Source: Roseateles sp. XES5
GTDB lineage: Bacteria; Pseudomonadota; Alphaproteobacteria; Rhizobiales; Rhizobiaceae
Assembly (NCBI RefSeq): GCF_020535545.1
Contig: NZ_CP084752.1
Location: forward strand, 2,321,501-2,385,500
Length of the DNA stretch: 64,000 bases
Direction: 5' to 3'
Below, piece by piece: positions 18,394 to 27,151 of this stretch (position 1 is its first letter; each line of letters begins with the position of its first letter). The notes under the pieces are model-generated. The model saw only the letters and a program-made list of their open reading frames with translations. It was not told the DNA's origin and made no database searches. The position numbers and the translations under genes were made by a program.

Positions 18394-20049
18394 CTATCGG
18401 ATGTTGGCGCGGGCGCGCGGTCGGACGTCGTTGCGCTCGTACTGGAAGACCTGGGCCGGCAGCGCCGGTAGGCCGCGGATGATGTCGGCGCCCTTCTCGC
18501 CCACCATGATGGTCGGCGCATTGGTGTTGCAGGAGGGAACGCGCGGCATGACGGAACTGTCGCAAACACGCAAGCCGTCAAGCCCGTGTACCTTCAGATC
18601 CAGCCCGACGACGGCATCCGCCCCCGTGCCCATCTTGCAGGTGCCGACAGGGTGATGGTCGGTCTTGGCATTGGCGCAGCCGTAGTCGAAGAGTTCCTCG
18701 TCGCTCATGACCTTCGGCCCCGGCAGGCGCTCGGCCATGACATAGGGCTTCAACGCGGCCTGCTGCATGATCTCGCGGGCGATCTTCAGGCCCTCGATCG
18801 ACATTTTCCGGTCATGCGGGTCTTCCCAGTAGTTCGGGTCGATCAGCGGTGCGGCCGCGGGATCGGCGGAGGAAAGCCGCACCGTGCCCTTCGAGCGCGG
18901 ATGCAGATAGGCGGAATTCAACGTCACGCCGGCATTCTTCAGTTTCTCCACGCCCGCCTCGATGCCCGAGCCGAGGCCGAGATGGAACTGGATGTCCGGC
19001 GAACGCGCCTCAGGATCGGCATACCAGAAACCGCCGGTCTCGAAGAGCGAGGAGGCGACGGGACCGGAGCGGAAGAGCACATATTGCAGGCCGGCCCAGA
19101 GCGTGCGGTGCAGTTTCGCCACCCCATCGTAGGTGTGGTCGCCGGTGCATTCCGAAATGACGAAGAGGTCGAGATGGTCCTGCATGTTCGAGCCGACGCC
19201 CGGCAGGTCGTGTTTCACCGTCACACCCACCGATCTCAGGTGATCGGCCGGGCCGATGCCGGATTGCTGCAGCAGCTTCGGCGAGCCGATGGCGCCGGAG
19301 GAGACGAGCACCTCGCGCTCAGCCCGGATTGTCTCGATGCCACGGCTCGTCACCACCTCGACGCCGACGGCGCGCGTGCCTTCCAGCACGATACGGGCAA
19401 CGCGGGCGCCGGTGCGGATGGTGAGGTTCTTCCGCTCCTTGATCGGCGAGAGGTAGGAAAGCGAGGCGGAGGAGCGGCGGCGATTGCGCTGCGTAAGCTG
19501 GTAGAAGCCGACGCCCGCCTGCTGGCGGCCGTTGAAGTCGTGGTTGTAGGGAATGCCGAGTTCCTGGCCGGCGCGGATATAGGCGTCGCAGATCGGCAGC
19601 GCCGAGACTGGCATGGAGACGCCGAGCGGCCCGCCATAGGCATGATAGTCGTCGGCGAAACGCTGGTTGTCCTCGGCGCGCTTGAAGTAGGGCAGGATCT
19701 CGCGGTAGCTCCAGCCCTCGCAGCCGTCTTCGCTGGCCCAGAGGTCGTAGTCGGCAGCATTGCCCCGCGTATAGAGCTGCGCATTGATGGAGGAACCGCC
19801 GCCGATGACCTTGGCCTGCGTGTAGCGCAGCACGCGCCCCTTCATGTGCTTCTGCGGCACGGTCTCCCAGCCCCAACTCGCCACACCCTTGGTCATCTTG
19901 GCAAAGCCCGCCGGCATGTGAAACAGCGGGTTCCAGTCTCCGCCGCCGGCCTCCAGCAGCAGCACGCGGCGCCGCGGGTCGGCCGAGAGGCGGTTGGCCA
20001 GCAGGCAGCCGGCCGTGCCGGCGCCCACGATGATGTAGTCGTAGGTCAT
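18394..20049 (-). CDS. GMC-family flavin oxidoreductase (choline/alcohol dehydrogenase-like)
   Basis: 551 residues. FAD-binding IIVGAGTAGCLLANRLS at the N-terminus with LLLEAGG, then the GMC signature GGGSSINAQLYTRG near residue 85 and SSGAIGSPKLLQQSGIGP near 255. The catalytic His lies in DHHPVGTCKMG, with NTNAPTIMVGEKGAD at the end. Close in form to choline dehydrogenase BetA and alkyl-alcohol dehydrogenase AlkJ. Its place at the end of a sugar-importer operon makes a polyol or sugar more likely than choline. GAGGAC precedes the ATG. Confidence 0.88.
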   Translation of the reverse strand: MTYDYIIVGAGTAGCLLANRLSADPRRRVLLLEAGGGDWNPLFHMPAGFAKMTKGVASWGWETVPQKHMKGRVLRYTQAKVIGGGSSINAQLYTRGNAADYDLWASEDGCEGWSYREILPYFKRAEDNQRFADDYHAYGGPLGVSMPVSALPICDAYIRAGQELGIPYNHDFNGRQQAGVGFYQLTQRNRRRSSASLSYLSPIKERKNLTIRTGARVARIVLEGTRAVGVEVVTSRGIETIRAEREVLVSSGAIGSPKLLQQSGIGPADHLRSVGVTVKHDLPGVGSNMQDHLDLFVISECTGDHTYDGVAKLHRTLWAGLQYVLFRSGPVASSLFETGGFWYADPEARSPDIQFHLGLGSGIEAGVEKLKNAGVTLNSAYLHPRSKGTVRLSSADPAAAPLIDPNYWEDPHDRKMSIEGLKIAREIMQQAALKPYVMAERLPGPKVMSDEELFDYGCANAKTDHHPVGTCKMGTGADAVVGLDLKVHGLDGLRVCDSSVMPRVPSCNTNAPTIMVGEKGADIIRGLPALPAQVFQYERNDVRPRARANIR

Positions 20050-20198
20050 GCTCTGTCCTCAGATGTTCCTGTGCCGTGGCCGGAGCGCTTGCCCCTCATT
20101 GCCTGCCGGCACCTCCTCCCCGCGGGGAGACGAAAATTTGCCGCGTCCTCTGTCTCCCTCACGCCGCTCAGGGGGGAAGGTGGGGTGAGGCAACCCCG
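20050..20198. repeat. Intergenic region with a palindromic repeat, family 2 copy 1
   Basis: 149 bases between two genes of the same operon. From 20091 it carries GCCCCTCATTGCCTGCCGGC followed by ACCTCCTCCCCGCGGGGAG, sharing most of its bases with 25445-25490. The core CTCCCCG/CGGGGAG (20116-20129) is a perfect palindrome. Dispersed palindromes of this kind are common in rhizobia. Confidence 0.6.
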
Positions 20199-20978
20199 TC
20201 AAAGCCGCCCGATGGCAAGGCCCCCATCGAGATTGATTACCGAGCCCGTGGCGAAGGCGAATTTGCCGGTCGCCAGCGCTGCCGCGGCATTGCCGATGTC
20301 GCCCGGCTCGCCCCAGCGCTTCATCGGAACGAGGCCGCCTTCGATCAGCGTGTCGTATTTCGCGGAGACGCCGGCGGTCATTTCGGAGCGGATGATGCCG
20401 GGGCGGATTTCAAAGACGGAAATGCCGGTGTCCGCGAGCCGCAGCGCCAGTCCCTGGCTGAAGGCGGCAAGGCCGGCCTTGGTCACGCAGTAGTCGAGCC
20501 GTTCCGGTGAGGTGAGGCCGGCCGAGACGGAGGTGATGTTGATCACCGAGCGCGGTCCGGGAGCCTGCCCCGAGCGCAGCATGGTCTTCAGCACGGCCTG
20601 GGTGAAGAACACGGTGCCGCGTAGATTGGTGGCGACGATCGTGTCGAAATTTTCCGGCGCGAGATCGAGGAAATCGCCGCGCACGACGGAGGCGATACCG
20701 GCATTGTTGACGAGGCAGGCAATGGCGCCGAGCGCGTCCTCGATAGCCGCCACGGTCGCGGCATGGCCGGCGACGTCGGCAAGATCGGCCTTGAGGTAGA
20801 GTGCTCGTACGCCGTGCACCATGAGGTCGGCGAGCATGGCGTCGGTCGCGGCATCCGCCTCGCCGATGCCCGTTATGGCAATGTCGAAACCCTCGGCGGC
20901 GAGCGCCTTGGCGATGCCGAGGCCGATGCCGCGGCGGCCGCCGGTGACGATGGCGACGGGACGGGCTGAGGTCGTCAT
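20199..20978 (-). CDS. Short-chain dehydrogenase/reductase
   Basis: 259-residue classical SDR. NAD(P)-binding TGGRRGIGLGIAKAL, the NNAG motif (LVNNAGIASVV), and the catalytic Ser-Tyr-Lys in NITSVSAGLTSPERLDYCVTKAGL. It ends with INLDGGLAIG, typical of the 3-oxoacyl-ACP reductase/sugar dehydrogenase group. Start overlaps the upstream GMC gene by 4 bases. Probably acts on the same sugar or polyol as the GMC enzymes. NAD versus NADP preference cannot be told with confidence; the Arg-rich GGRRG loop hints at NADP. Confidence 0.9.
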   Translation of the reverse strand: MTTSARPVAIVTGGRRGIGLGIAKALAAEGFDIAITGIGEADAATDAMLADLMVHGVRALYLKADLADVAGHAATVAAIEDALGAIACLVNNAGIASVVRGDFLDLAPENFDTIVATNLRGTVFFTQAVLKTMLRSGQAPGPRSVINITSVSAGLTSPERLDYCVTKAGLAAFSQGLALRLADTGISVFEIRPGIIRSEMTAGVSAKYDTLIEGGLVPMKRWGEPGDIGNAAAALATGKFAFATGSVINLDGGLAIGRL

Positions 20979-22483
20979 GCGGCAAGGTCCCTCGATTGGA
21001 TGTGGTTTGCCACCCGCAGCGCCTGCGCGGCGACGGTCAGCGCGGGGTTCACCGCGGCCGAGGTCGGCAGGTAGGAGGCGTCGACCACGAAGAGGTTCGG
21101 ATGATCATGGGCGCGGCACCAGATGTCGAGCGGCGCCGTGGCGGGATCGCTGCCGATGCGCACGGTGCCGCACTGGTGCGAGGGCGTGCGCTTGTCGAAG
21201 GCGCGGGCAAGCACCACCGGGAAGCCGGCCTTTTTCAGGGCGCCCTTCAGCCTGGCCACCAGATCGAGATGGGCCTGCCAGTTGGTGCGCGTCCATTTCA
21301 TGACGATCCTGTCGCGGTCGACCATGATGCGGCTTTCGGGATGCGGCAGGTCCTCGCTCATCGCGTAGAAATCGATGGTGTGGCCGGCCACCTGCTCCAG
21401 CAGCCATTCCGGCACGGAGGGCATGTTGGCCTTCAGAATCCTGCCGGAGACGCGGCCGAGAAGCTGCACATTGCCGAGCGGCGGGCCGCCATTGCCATCA
21501 GAGAGGTAATAGTCGTTGAAGCCGAAACTCTTCTGGTAGACGGAGTCGTTCCGATAGAAGGGCGAGAGGCCGATCACGGCGCTCGAATTGTGGTTCATGA
21601 AGTTGCGGCCGACCTGGTCGGAGCTGTTGGCAAGCCCCTTCGGAAAGGCTTCCGAGGCCGAACGCAGCAGTAGCACCGCCGATTGCACCGCGCCGGCCGA
21701 AAGGATCACCAGCTTCGGCGACAGGCTCTCCGCCGTCTCGCCGCGCTTGTAGTGCACGGTCGAAATGCTGCGACCATGCGGGGCCGTGGCAAGCCGCGTC
21801 ACCTGGCAATGGGTGCGCAGTTCGACATTCGAATGTTTCAGTGCCTCGGCCAGCGCCGTGCTTTCCGCATCCATCTTGCCGTCGTTGCTGTTGGGATGGG
21901 CGTCCCAGGGCGTCTTCGCCTTGGTGAGCCAGCGGTCGATATCGACGCCGAGGGGAAGGGAATAGGGGTGCAGCCCGCTCGCCTTCATCCTCGCGCGGAC
22001 CTTCGCGATGGCCGGCTCGTCCGGCACGGGCGGGAAGGGGTAGGGGGCGGAATGGTGCGGCTCGGTCGGATCCTCGCCGAGCGCGCCGCGCACGTTGTAG
22101 AGTTTCTCCGCCGCCGAGTACCAGGGCTCGAGTTCCTCATAGGCAAAGGGCCATGCGGGGGAGATGCCGTCACGGTGATGCATTTCCTCGAAATCCTCGC
22201 GGCGATAGCGCACCAGCACCGCACCGTAGAATTTCGAGTTGCCGCCGACATTGTAGTAGTTGCCGGGATTGAAGGCCGTGCCGTCAGCCTCGTACCACAT
22301 CTCCTTCGGACGGAAATGGCCGCGCTGGAAGATGGCGCGCTGGTCGCGGTTTTCCGGGCGGTCGGGCAGGTGGTCGCCCGCTTCGAGGATGACGATCCTC
22401 GCCCCGGTCGGGGCGAGCGCGGCGGCCATGGTAGAGCCGCCGATGCCCGATCCGATGATGACGATGTCCGGCTGCGTGGTCAT
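20975..22483 (-). CDS. GMC-family flavin oxidoreductase (sugar/pyranose type)
   Basis: 502 residues starting with FAD-binding IIGSGIGGSTMAAALAPTGARIVILEAGD. YYNVGGNSKFYGAVL replaces the standard GMC signature, SAGAVQSAVLLLRSA marks the second FAD contact, the catalytic His is in THQCGTVRIG-type text (SHQCGTVRIG), and the final Asn in AVNPALTVAAQALR. These features match the pyranose-oxidase/sugar-dehydrogenase branch rather than choline dehydrogenase. It follows the importer ATPase with 19 bases between them, so it is the first metabolic gene of the operon. Confidence 0.87.
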   Translation of the reverse strand: MTTQPDIVIIGSGIGGSTMAAALAPTGARIVILEAGDHLPDRPENRDQRAIFQRGHFRPKEMWYEADGTAFNPGNYYNVGGNSKFYGAVLVRYRREDFEEMHHRDGISPAWPFAYEELEPWYSAAEKLYNVRGALGEDPTEPHHSAPYPFPPVPDEPAIAKVRARMKASGLHPYSLPLGVDIDRWLTKAKTPWDAHPNSNDGKMDAESTALAEALKHSNVELRTHCQVTRLATAPHGRSISTVHYKRGETAESLSPKLVILSAGAVQSAVLLLRSASEAFPKGLANSSDQVGRNFMNHNSSAVIGLSPFYRNDSVYQKSFGFNDYYLSDGNGGPPLGNVQLLGRVSGRILKANMPSVPEWLLEQVAGHTIDFYAMSEDLPHPESRIMVDRDRIVMKWTRTNWQAHLDLVARLKGALKKAGFPVVLARAFDKRTPSHQCGTVRIGSDPATAPLDIWCRAHDHPNLFVVDASYLPTSAAVNPALTVAAQALRVANHIQSRDLAA

Positions 22484-22502
22484 TTCAAATCCCGGTCAAA
22501 TC

Positions 22503-23633
22503 TCAGGCGATACGAAGCTGGCTGGCGGGGTTGAAGAACACCGCCTTGTCGAGGTTGAAGGCAAGACGCGCCGTCTGGCCGGCGGCGATGCGCACGTCGG
22601 CGCGAAGCCGCGCGACGATCTCCTTGCCGCCGAGATGGGTGACGGCGAAGGTATCGGCGCCGGCGGGCTCCACCACCTCGATCAGGCAGTCGCCTTCGGC
22701 CACGGTGCGGGCATTGCGGTCGGCACCATCCGGGTCGGTCAACGCCTCCGGGCGGATGCCGAAGATGACCTCCTTGCCGCTATAGGCGGACAGGCTGCCC
22801 GGCGCGTTCGGCACGGCGAGCACCAGCGGCTCGGCCTGTTGGCGGGCAAGCGAGACGGCAAGGCCGGAACCGTTCTGCTCGACCTTGCCCTTCAGGAAGT
22901 TCATGGTGGGCGAGCCGATGAACTCGGCCACGAAGCGGGTGGCCGGGCGGCTGTAGATCTCCTCGGGCGTGCCGAACTGCTGCACCAGGCCGTCCTTCAT
23001 CACCGCGATGCGGTCGCCCAGGGTCATGGCTTCCACCTGGTCGTGGGTGACATAGACCGTGGTCGTGCGGGTGCGCTGGTGCAGCAGCTTGATCTCGGCC
23101 CGCATCTCGATGCGCAGCTTGGCGTCCAGATTGGACAGGGGCTCGTCGAAGAGAAAGAGCTTGGGATCGCGCGCCAGGGCCCGGCCCATGGCCACGCGCT
23201 GGCGCTGGCCGCCCGAAAGCTGGCCGGGCTTGCGGTCCAGCAGATGACCGATCTGCAGCATCTTGGCCACCCGCTGCACCGTCTGCTCGCGCTGCGCGCG
23301 CGGCACCTTGCGCATCTCCAGGCCGAAGGCGATGTTCTGCGCCACATTCATGTTCGGGTAGAGCGCGTAGCTCTGGAACACCATGGCGATGTCACGCTTG
23401 GAAGGATGCAGGCCCGCGACCGAGCGCCCGTCGATGGCGATATCGCCGGAGCTGATCGGCTCGAGGCCGGCGATGGTGTTGAGCAGGGTGGACTTGCCGC
23501 AGCCGGAGGGGCCGACGAGCACGAGGAAACCGCCTTGTTCGATCTCCAGGTTGATGTCCTTGAGGATTTCGAGCGCGCCGTAGGACTTGCGCAGGTTGCT
23601 GATCTTCAGGAACGACGTATTCGAGGAAGACAT
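22503..23633 (-). CDS. ugpC: Sugar ABC transporter ATPase (UgpC/MalK type)
   Basis: 376 residues. ABC domain (about 1-235) with Walker A GPSGCGKST, LSGGQRQRVAMGRAL and LFLFDEPLSNLDAKL, then a C-terminal TOBE/OB domain with FGIRPEALTDPD, characteristic of CUT1-family ATPases. GlcV/UgpC-like proteins serve glycerol-phosphate and many sugars; the gene name is by family only. Codon use from about 22910 to 23380 switches to almost exclusive CTG for Leu and CCC for Pro, unlike both ends of the gene (see findings). Confidence 0.93.
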   Translation of the reverse strand: MSSSNTSFLKISNLRKSYGALEILKDINLEIEQGGFLVLVGPSGCGKSTLLNTIAGLEPISSGDIAIDGRSVAGLHPSKRDIAMVFQSYALYPNMNVAQNIAFGLEMRKVPRAQREQTVQRVAKMLQIGHLLDRKPGQLSGGQRQRVAMGRALARDPKLFLFDEPLSNLDAKLRIEMRAEIKLLHQRTRTTTVYVTHDQVEAMTLGDRIAVMKDGLVQQFGTPEEIYSRPATRFVAEFIGSPTMNFLKGKVEQNGSGLAVSLARQQAEPLVLAVPNAPGSLSAYSGKEVIFGIRPEALTDPDGADRNARTVAEGDCLIEVVEPAGADTFAVTHLGGKEIVARLRADVRIAAGQTARLAFNLDKAVFFNPASQLRIA

Positions 23634-23638
23634 GGGCG

Positions 23639-24520
23639 TTATCCTTTCACGGCGCCGGACATCAGGCCGCGCACGAAATAGCGTCCGGAGACGATGTAGA
23701 CGATAAGGGTGGGCAGGGCCGCGAGGATCGCGCCGGCAAAGTGAACGTTGTATTCCTTCACGCCCGTCGAGGAGGAGACGAGGTTGTTGAGCGCCACCGT
23801 CATCGGCGTCGTGTCCGCGCCGGAGAAGGAGGCGCCAAACAGGAAATCGTTCCAGATATTCGTGAACTGCCAGATGACCGAGACGACGATGATCGGACCG
23901 GAAGACGGCAGCAGGATGCGGTAGAAGATCTGGAAGAAGCTTGCCCCGTCGATCTGCGCCGCGCGCACCAGCTCCGTCGGGAAGTTCTCATAGTAGTTGC
24001 GGAAATAGAGCGTCGTGAAGCCGATGCCGTAGACCACATGCACGAGGATGAGGCCCCAGAGCGAGCCGGCAAGCCCGAGCGAGCCGAGAATGCGTGCCAT
24101 CGGGATCAGCACGATCTGGAACGGGATGAAGCAGGACAGCAGCAGCAGGCCGAAGAAGACGTTCGAGCCCTTGAACTGCCATTTCGTCAGCACGTAACCG
24201 TTCAGCGCGCCGATGATGGTGGAGATCGCGACGGCCGGCACGACCATCAGGATCGAGTTGATGAAGAAGGGGCGAAGGCCGGTCGGCTGCACGCCGATCT
24301 GCGCGGTCGACCAGGCGGAAAGCCAGGGTTCGATCGTCCATTGCTGCGGCAGGTTCAGCATGCCGCCCTGGCGGATTTCCTCCAGCGGCTTCAGCGAGTT
24401 CACCAGCATCACGTAGAGCGGCAGCAGGTAGTAGAAGGCGAAGAGGATGAGCGCGGTGTAGATGAGGGCGCGCGTCAGCTTGCCGTGCGTGATGATGTTG
24501 TCGGGGTTTTGCGCGCTCAT
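23639..24520 (-). CDS. Sugar ABC transporter permease, MalG-like
   Basis: 293 residues from the ATG at 24520 (MSAQNPDNIITHGKLTRALIY), which overlaps the first permease's stop (ATGA). Six membrane spans and the CUT1 coupling loop near the C-terminus: TELVRAAQIDGASFFQIFYRILLPSSGP. The end ISGRYFVRGLMSGAVKG-like text (VSGRYFVRGLMSGAVKG) is standard for MalG-type permeases. Six-base gap to the ATPase. Confidence 0.93.
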   Translation of the reverse strand: MSAQNPDNIITHGKLTRALIYTALILFAFYYLLPLYVMLVNSLKPLEEIRQGGMLNLPQQWTIEPWLSAWSTAQIGVQPTGLRPFFINSILMVVPAVAISTIIGALNGYVLTKWQFKGSNVFFGLLLLSCFIPFQIVLIPMARILGSLGLAGSLWGLILVHVVYGIGFTTLYFRNYYENFPTELVRAAQIDGASFFQIFYRILLPSSGPIIVVSVIWQFTNIWNDFLFGASFSGADTTPMTVALNNLVSSSTGVKEYNVHFAGAILAALPTLIVYIVSGRYFVRGLMSGAVKG

Positions 24521-25398
24521 CGGCCTTTGCCTCCGCGGATTTCGGAATAGAGGTAGGGGATGATGATCGAGAAGATCATGACCAGCATGATGATCGCCGA
24601 GGAGGCGCCGATGCCCATCTGGTTGCGGGTGAAGGTGTAGGAATACATGAAGGTCGCCGGCAGTTCGGTCGCCTGGCCGGGGCCGCCGCCGGTCAGCGCC
24701 ACGACGAGGTCGTAAGCCTTGATGGCAAGGTGTGCGAGCACGACGAAGGCGGAGAGGAAGACCGGGCGCATCAGCGGGATGATGATGCGACGATAGATGG
24801 TGGCGGTCGTCGCCCCGTCGATCTGCGCGGCCTTGATGATTTCGTTGTCGACGCCGCGAAGGCCGGCGAGGAACATCGCCATGACGAAGCCGGAGGACTG
24901 CCAGACTGCAGCGATGACCACGCAGTAGATGGCGTAGTTGCGGTCCTTGATCCAGTTGAAGGCGAAGTTTTCCCAGCCCCACAGATGCATGGTGTTCTCG
25001 AGCCCGATGCCGGGGTCGAGGAACCACTTCCAGGCGGTGCCCGTCACGATGAAGGAGAGCGCCATCGGGTAGAGGTAGATGGGCCGCAGGATGCCTTCGG
25101 CGCGGATCTTCTGGTCGAGCAGGATGGCGAGCGCCAGGCCCAGCACCGAGCAGATGACGATATAGAGCGAGGCGAAGATGGCGAGGTTGGAGATCGCCCG
25201 CCACCAGTGCGGCAGCGCCCAGAGCTTGGAATAGTTGCTCAGCCCCACGAAATTGTAGGAGGGCAGCATCTTGCTGTCCGTCAGCGACAGGAAGCCCGTA
25301 TAGGCGATGAAGCCGTAGACGAAGACGAGCACGATGAGGAAACTGGGTGCCAGCACGAGCTTCGGCAGAAGCTCCTGCAGCCGGCTTCGGCTATCCAT
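24517..25398 (-). CDS. Sugar ABC transporter permease, MalF-like
   Basis: 293 residues, MDSRSRLQELLPKLVLAPSFLIVLVFVYG. Six membrane spans with the coupling loop DNEIIKAAQIDGATTATIYRRIIIPLMRP. An in-frame GTG at 25410 is the alternative start; the ATG at 25398 has GGTGG about 7 bases upstream and is preferred. It is separated from the binding-protein gene by a 170-base gap with two strong hairpins. Confidence 0.92.
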   Translation of the reverse strand: MDSRSRLQELLPKLVLAPSFLIVLVFVYGFIAYTGFLSLTDSKMLPSYNFVGLSNYSKLWALPHWWRAISNLAIFASLYIVICSVLGLALAILLDQKIRAEGILRPIYLYPMALSFIVTGTAWKWFLDPGIGLENTMHLWGWENFAFNWIKDRNYAIYCVVIAAVWQSSGFVMAMFLAGLRGVDNEIIKAAQIDGATTATIYRRIIIPLMRPVFLSAFVVLAHLAIKAYDLVVALTGGGPGQATELPATFMYSYTFTRNQMGIGASSAIIMLVMIFSIIIPYLYSEIRGGKGR

Positions 25399-25444
25399 GG
25401 TCGTTACCACCGTTGTTCATGTGTTTGTCGGCGGCGGGGCCTTT

Positions 25445-25542
25445 GCCCCTCATCCGCCTGCCGGCACCTTCTCCCCGCAGGCGGGGAGAAGGACATATGC
25501 CGTGACCTCTCCGTCTCCCCCTCCCCGTTTGCGGGGAGGGGG
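25445..25542 (-). repeat. Two hairpins (repeat family 2, copy 2) in the binding protein-permease gap
   Basis: Hairpin A: arms CCTTCTCCCCGC (25467-25478) and GCGGGGAGAAGG (25481-25492), loop AG. Hairpin B: arms CCCCCTCCCCG (25517-25527) and CGGGGAGGGGG (25532-25542), loop TTTG. Both are perfect. Hairpin A and its left flank (GCCCCTCATCCGCCTGCCGG) match the element at 20091. Position after the binding-protein stop suggests they protect or separate the binding-protein mRNA. Confidence 0.7.
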
Positions 25543-25568
25543 CCGGGGGGAGGAGCAGCCTCTTCCGC

Positions 25569-26819
25569 TTACTTCGCGGCCTCGACGGCAGCCTTCAGTT
25601 CCGTCACGGCTTCCTCGGAGGAAAGCTCGCCGTTGAACTGGCGGGTCACGACGTCATAGATCGCGTTCTTGACCGAAGCCGGGTTGGCGTGGCCATGGGC
25701 CATGGAGCCGAACAGCGTGCCGTTGGTGTTGGCTTCGGCGAGGTCCTTGATGGCCTTCTTGCCGCAATCGTCGAAGGCCTCGTCCGAGACGTCCGTGCGG
25801 GCCGGGGCGGAGCCCTTGACCACGTTGAAGGCCGACTGGAAGGCCGGGCTTTCGATGGCCGAGGCCATGGTCAGCTGGGCCGGAACCTTTTCGGCGGCGA
25901 CCTTGAACATCGCGAACTGGTCGGAGTTGAAGGTTACGGAGCCCTGCGTGCCGGGGAAGCGCATGCAGACGAAGTCGCCGCCCGGCTTCTTGCCGGCCTT
26001 GATGAACTCGCCCTTTGCCCAGTCGCCCATGAACTGCAGGCCGGCCTTGCCTTCGATGACCATGGCGGATGCCAGGTTCCAGTCACGGCCAGAGAAGTTG
26101 TCGTCCACGTAGGAACGCAGCTTCGTCATGCGGTCGAAGGCTTCCTTCATCTGGGGGCTGCCCAGCGTTTCCGGATCGAGGTCGATGAAGGCCTTCTTGT
26201 AGAAGTCGTTGCCGAAGGAGAGCACGACCGCGTCGAAGATCGTCGCGTCCTGCCACGGCTGGCCACCATGGGCGACCGGCGTGATGCCCTGTTCCTTGAA
26301 CTTGTCGAGAAGGGCGACGAGTTCGTCCCAGTTCTGCGGCTCCTTGCCGCCGGCCTTGTCGAGCGCCGCCTTGTTGATCCACATCCAGTTGGTGGAGTGG
26401 ACGTTCACCGGGGCCGCGATCCAGTGACCGTCATATTTCGAGAACTGCTGCAGGGCGGTCGGGATGACCTTGTCCCAGCCTTCCTTGGCGGCGATCTCGT
26501 CGAGATTGCCGAGCGCGCCTTCCTTGGCCCAGTCGAGAATGTCGAAGCCGAGCATCTGCACCGCGGTCGGCGCATTGCCGGCCGTGACGCGGGCGCGCAG
26601 CACCGTCATGGCTTCCGTGCCGCCGCCGCCGGCAACCGGCATGTCGGTCCAGGAGATGCCCTTGGATTCGAGGTCCTTCTTCAGGACGTCGAGTGCGGCG
26701 GCTTCGCCGCCCGAGGTCCACCAGTGCAGGACTTCCACGTTCTCAGCGGCGCGGGCAGCGGTGCCGCCCATGCCCATCAGCACCGCAATCGCTGCAGTGG
26801 TTGTCAGAAACTTGCGCAT
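25569..26819 (-). CDS. Sugar ABC transporter binding protein (CUT1)
   Basis: 416 residues from the ATG at 26819, which has GGGAGGA 7 bases upstream and opens a Sec signal [19 protein letters not shown], ending ARA. The mature protein begins [26 protein letters not shown], a family-1 binding-protein motif, with [21 protein letters not shown] and [21 protein letters not shown] further on. The WWTSGGE start is common in glucose/mannose-type binders. First gene of an operon running to the Dabb gene. A LacI operator overlaps its promoter. Confidence 0.93.
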   Translation of the reverse strand: MRKFLTTTAAIAVLMGMGGTAARAAENVEVLHWWTSGGEAAALDVLKKDLESKGISWTDMPVAGGGGTEAMTVLRARVTAGNAPTAVQMLGFDILDWAKEGALGNLDEIAAKEGWDKVIPTALQQFSKYDGHWIAAPVNVHSTNWMWINKAALDKAGGKEPQNWDELVALLDKFKEQGITPVAHGGQPWQDATIFDAVVLSFGNDFYKKAFIDLDPETLGSPQMKEAFDRMTKLRSYVDDNFSGRDWNLASAMVIEGKAGLQFMGDWAKGEFIKAGKKPGGDFVCMRFPGTQGSVTFNSDQFAMFKVAAEKVPAQLTMASAIESPAFQSAFNVVKGSAPARTDVSDEAFDDCGKKAIKDLAEANTNGTLFGSMAHGHANPASVKNAIYDVVTRQFNGELSSEEAVTELKAAVEAAK

Positions 26820-26925
26820 CGTATTCCTCCCGTTTGCAAGTTCGAGGGCGAGAGCCTCCTCCCGCCGATTTCCCCGAGGCCCGAAGGGGCATCGGAATTC
26901 CATCTATGGCTCAAAGCGCCGCGCC

Positions 26926-26945
26926 AATTTAAAACGTTGTAAATT
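26926..26945. promoter_or_regulatory. LacI-type operator O1
   Basis: AATTTAAAACGTTGTAAATT is a 20-base dyad centred on CG with a single mismatched pair (A32/G39 of the 269xx numbering). It covers the -10 and spacer of the sugar-operon promoter. A central CG with A/T arms is typical of LacI-family operators. Confidence 0.65.
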
Positions 26946-27054
26946 TGCGGAGTCAAGCTGCCTCGGACGATGGCGAGGGCTCCCTTCGAGAAAGCGGTAA
27001 ATTCCGGCAAATCCGGCAATACGCGCGTCGCGCGCTGCTTTGTGCGCTGCACGG

Positions 27055-27064
27055 AAAACGTTTT
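27055..27064. promoter_or_regulatory. LacI-type operator O2
   Basis: AAAACGTTTT, perfect 10-base dyad followed by AAATTC, shares the AAACGTT core and the A/T flank with the site at 26926. Centre-to-centre distance is about 124 bases, suited to DNA looping and to autoregulation of the LacI gene. Confidence 0.55.
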
Positions 27065-27151
27065 AAATTCTGTGCAGCGCAAGATTGCCGGATGCCCGGC
27101 GCGCCGATATGGTGCCGCCCATCGACGACTGCCATCCGAAGAAGTGTATCC

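Larger units (their letters stand above)
26820..27151. promoter_or_regulatory. Divergent control region of the sugar operon and its LacI regulator
   Basis: 332 bases without a gene. For the minus operon a TTGACT (-35, 26951-26956), 17-base spacer and TTTAAA (-10, 26928-26933) can be read. For the LacI gene TTGTGC (27040-27045), 16 bases and TTTAAA (27062-27067) are possible. Each -10 region overlaps an ACGTT-centred dyad. Promoter calls are by eye. Confidence 0.5.

Noticed and set aside
18394..20049. Calling the GMC gene betA
   Set aside because: No betB, betI or choline genes adjoin it; the sugar operon context makes choline unlikely.
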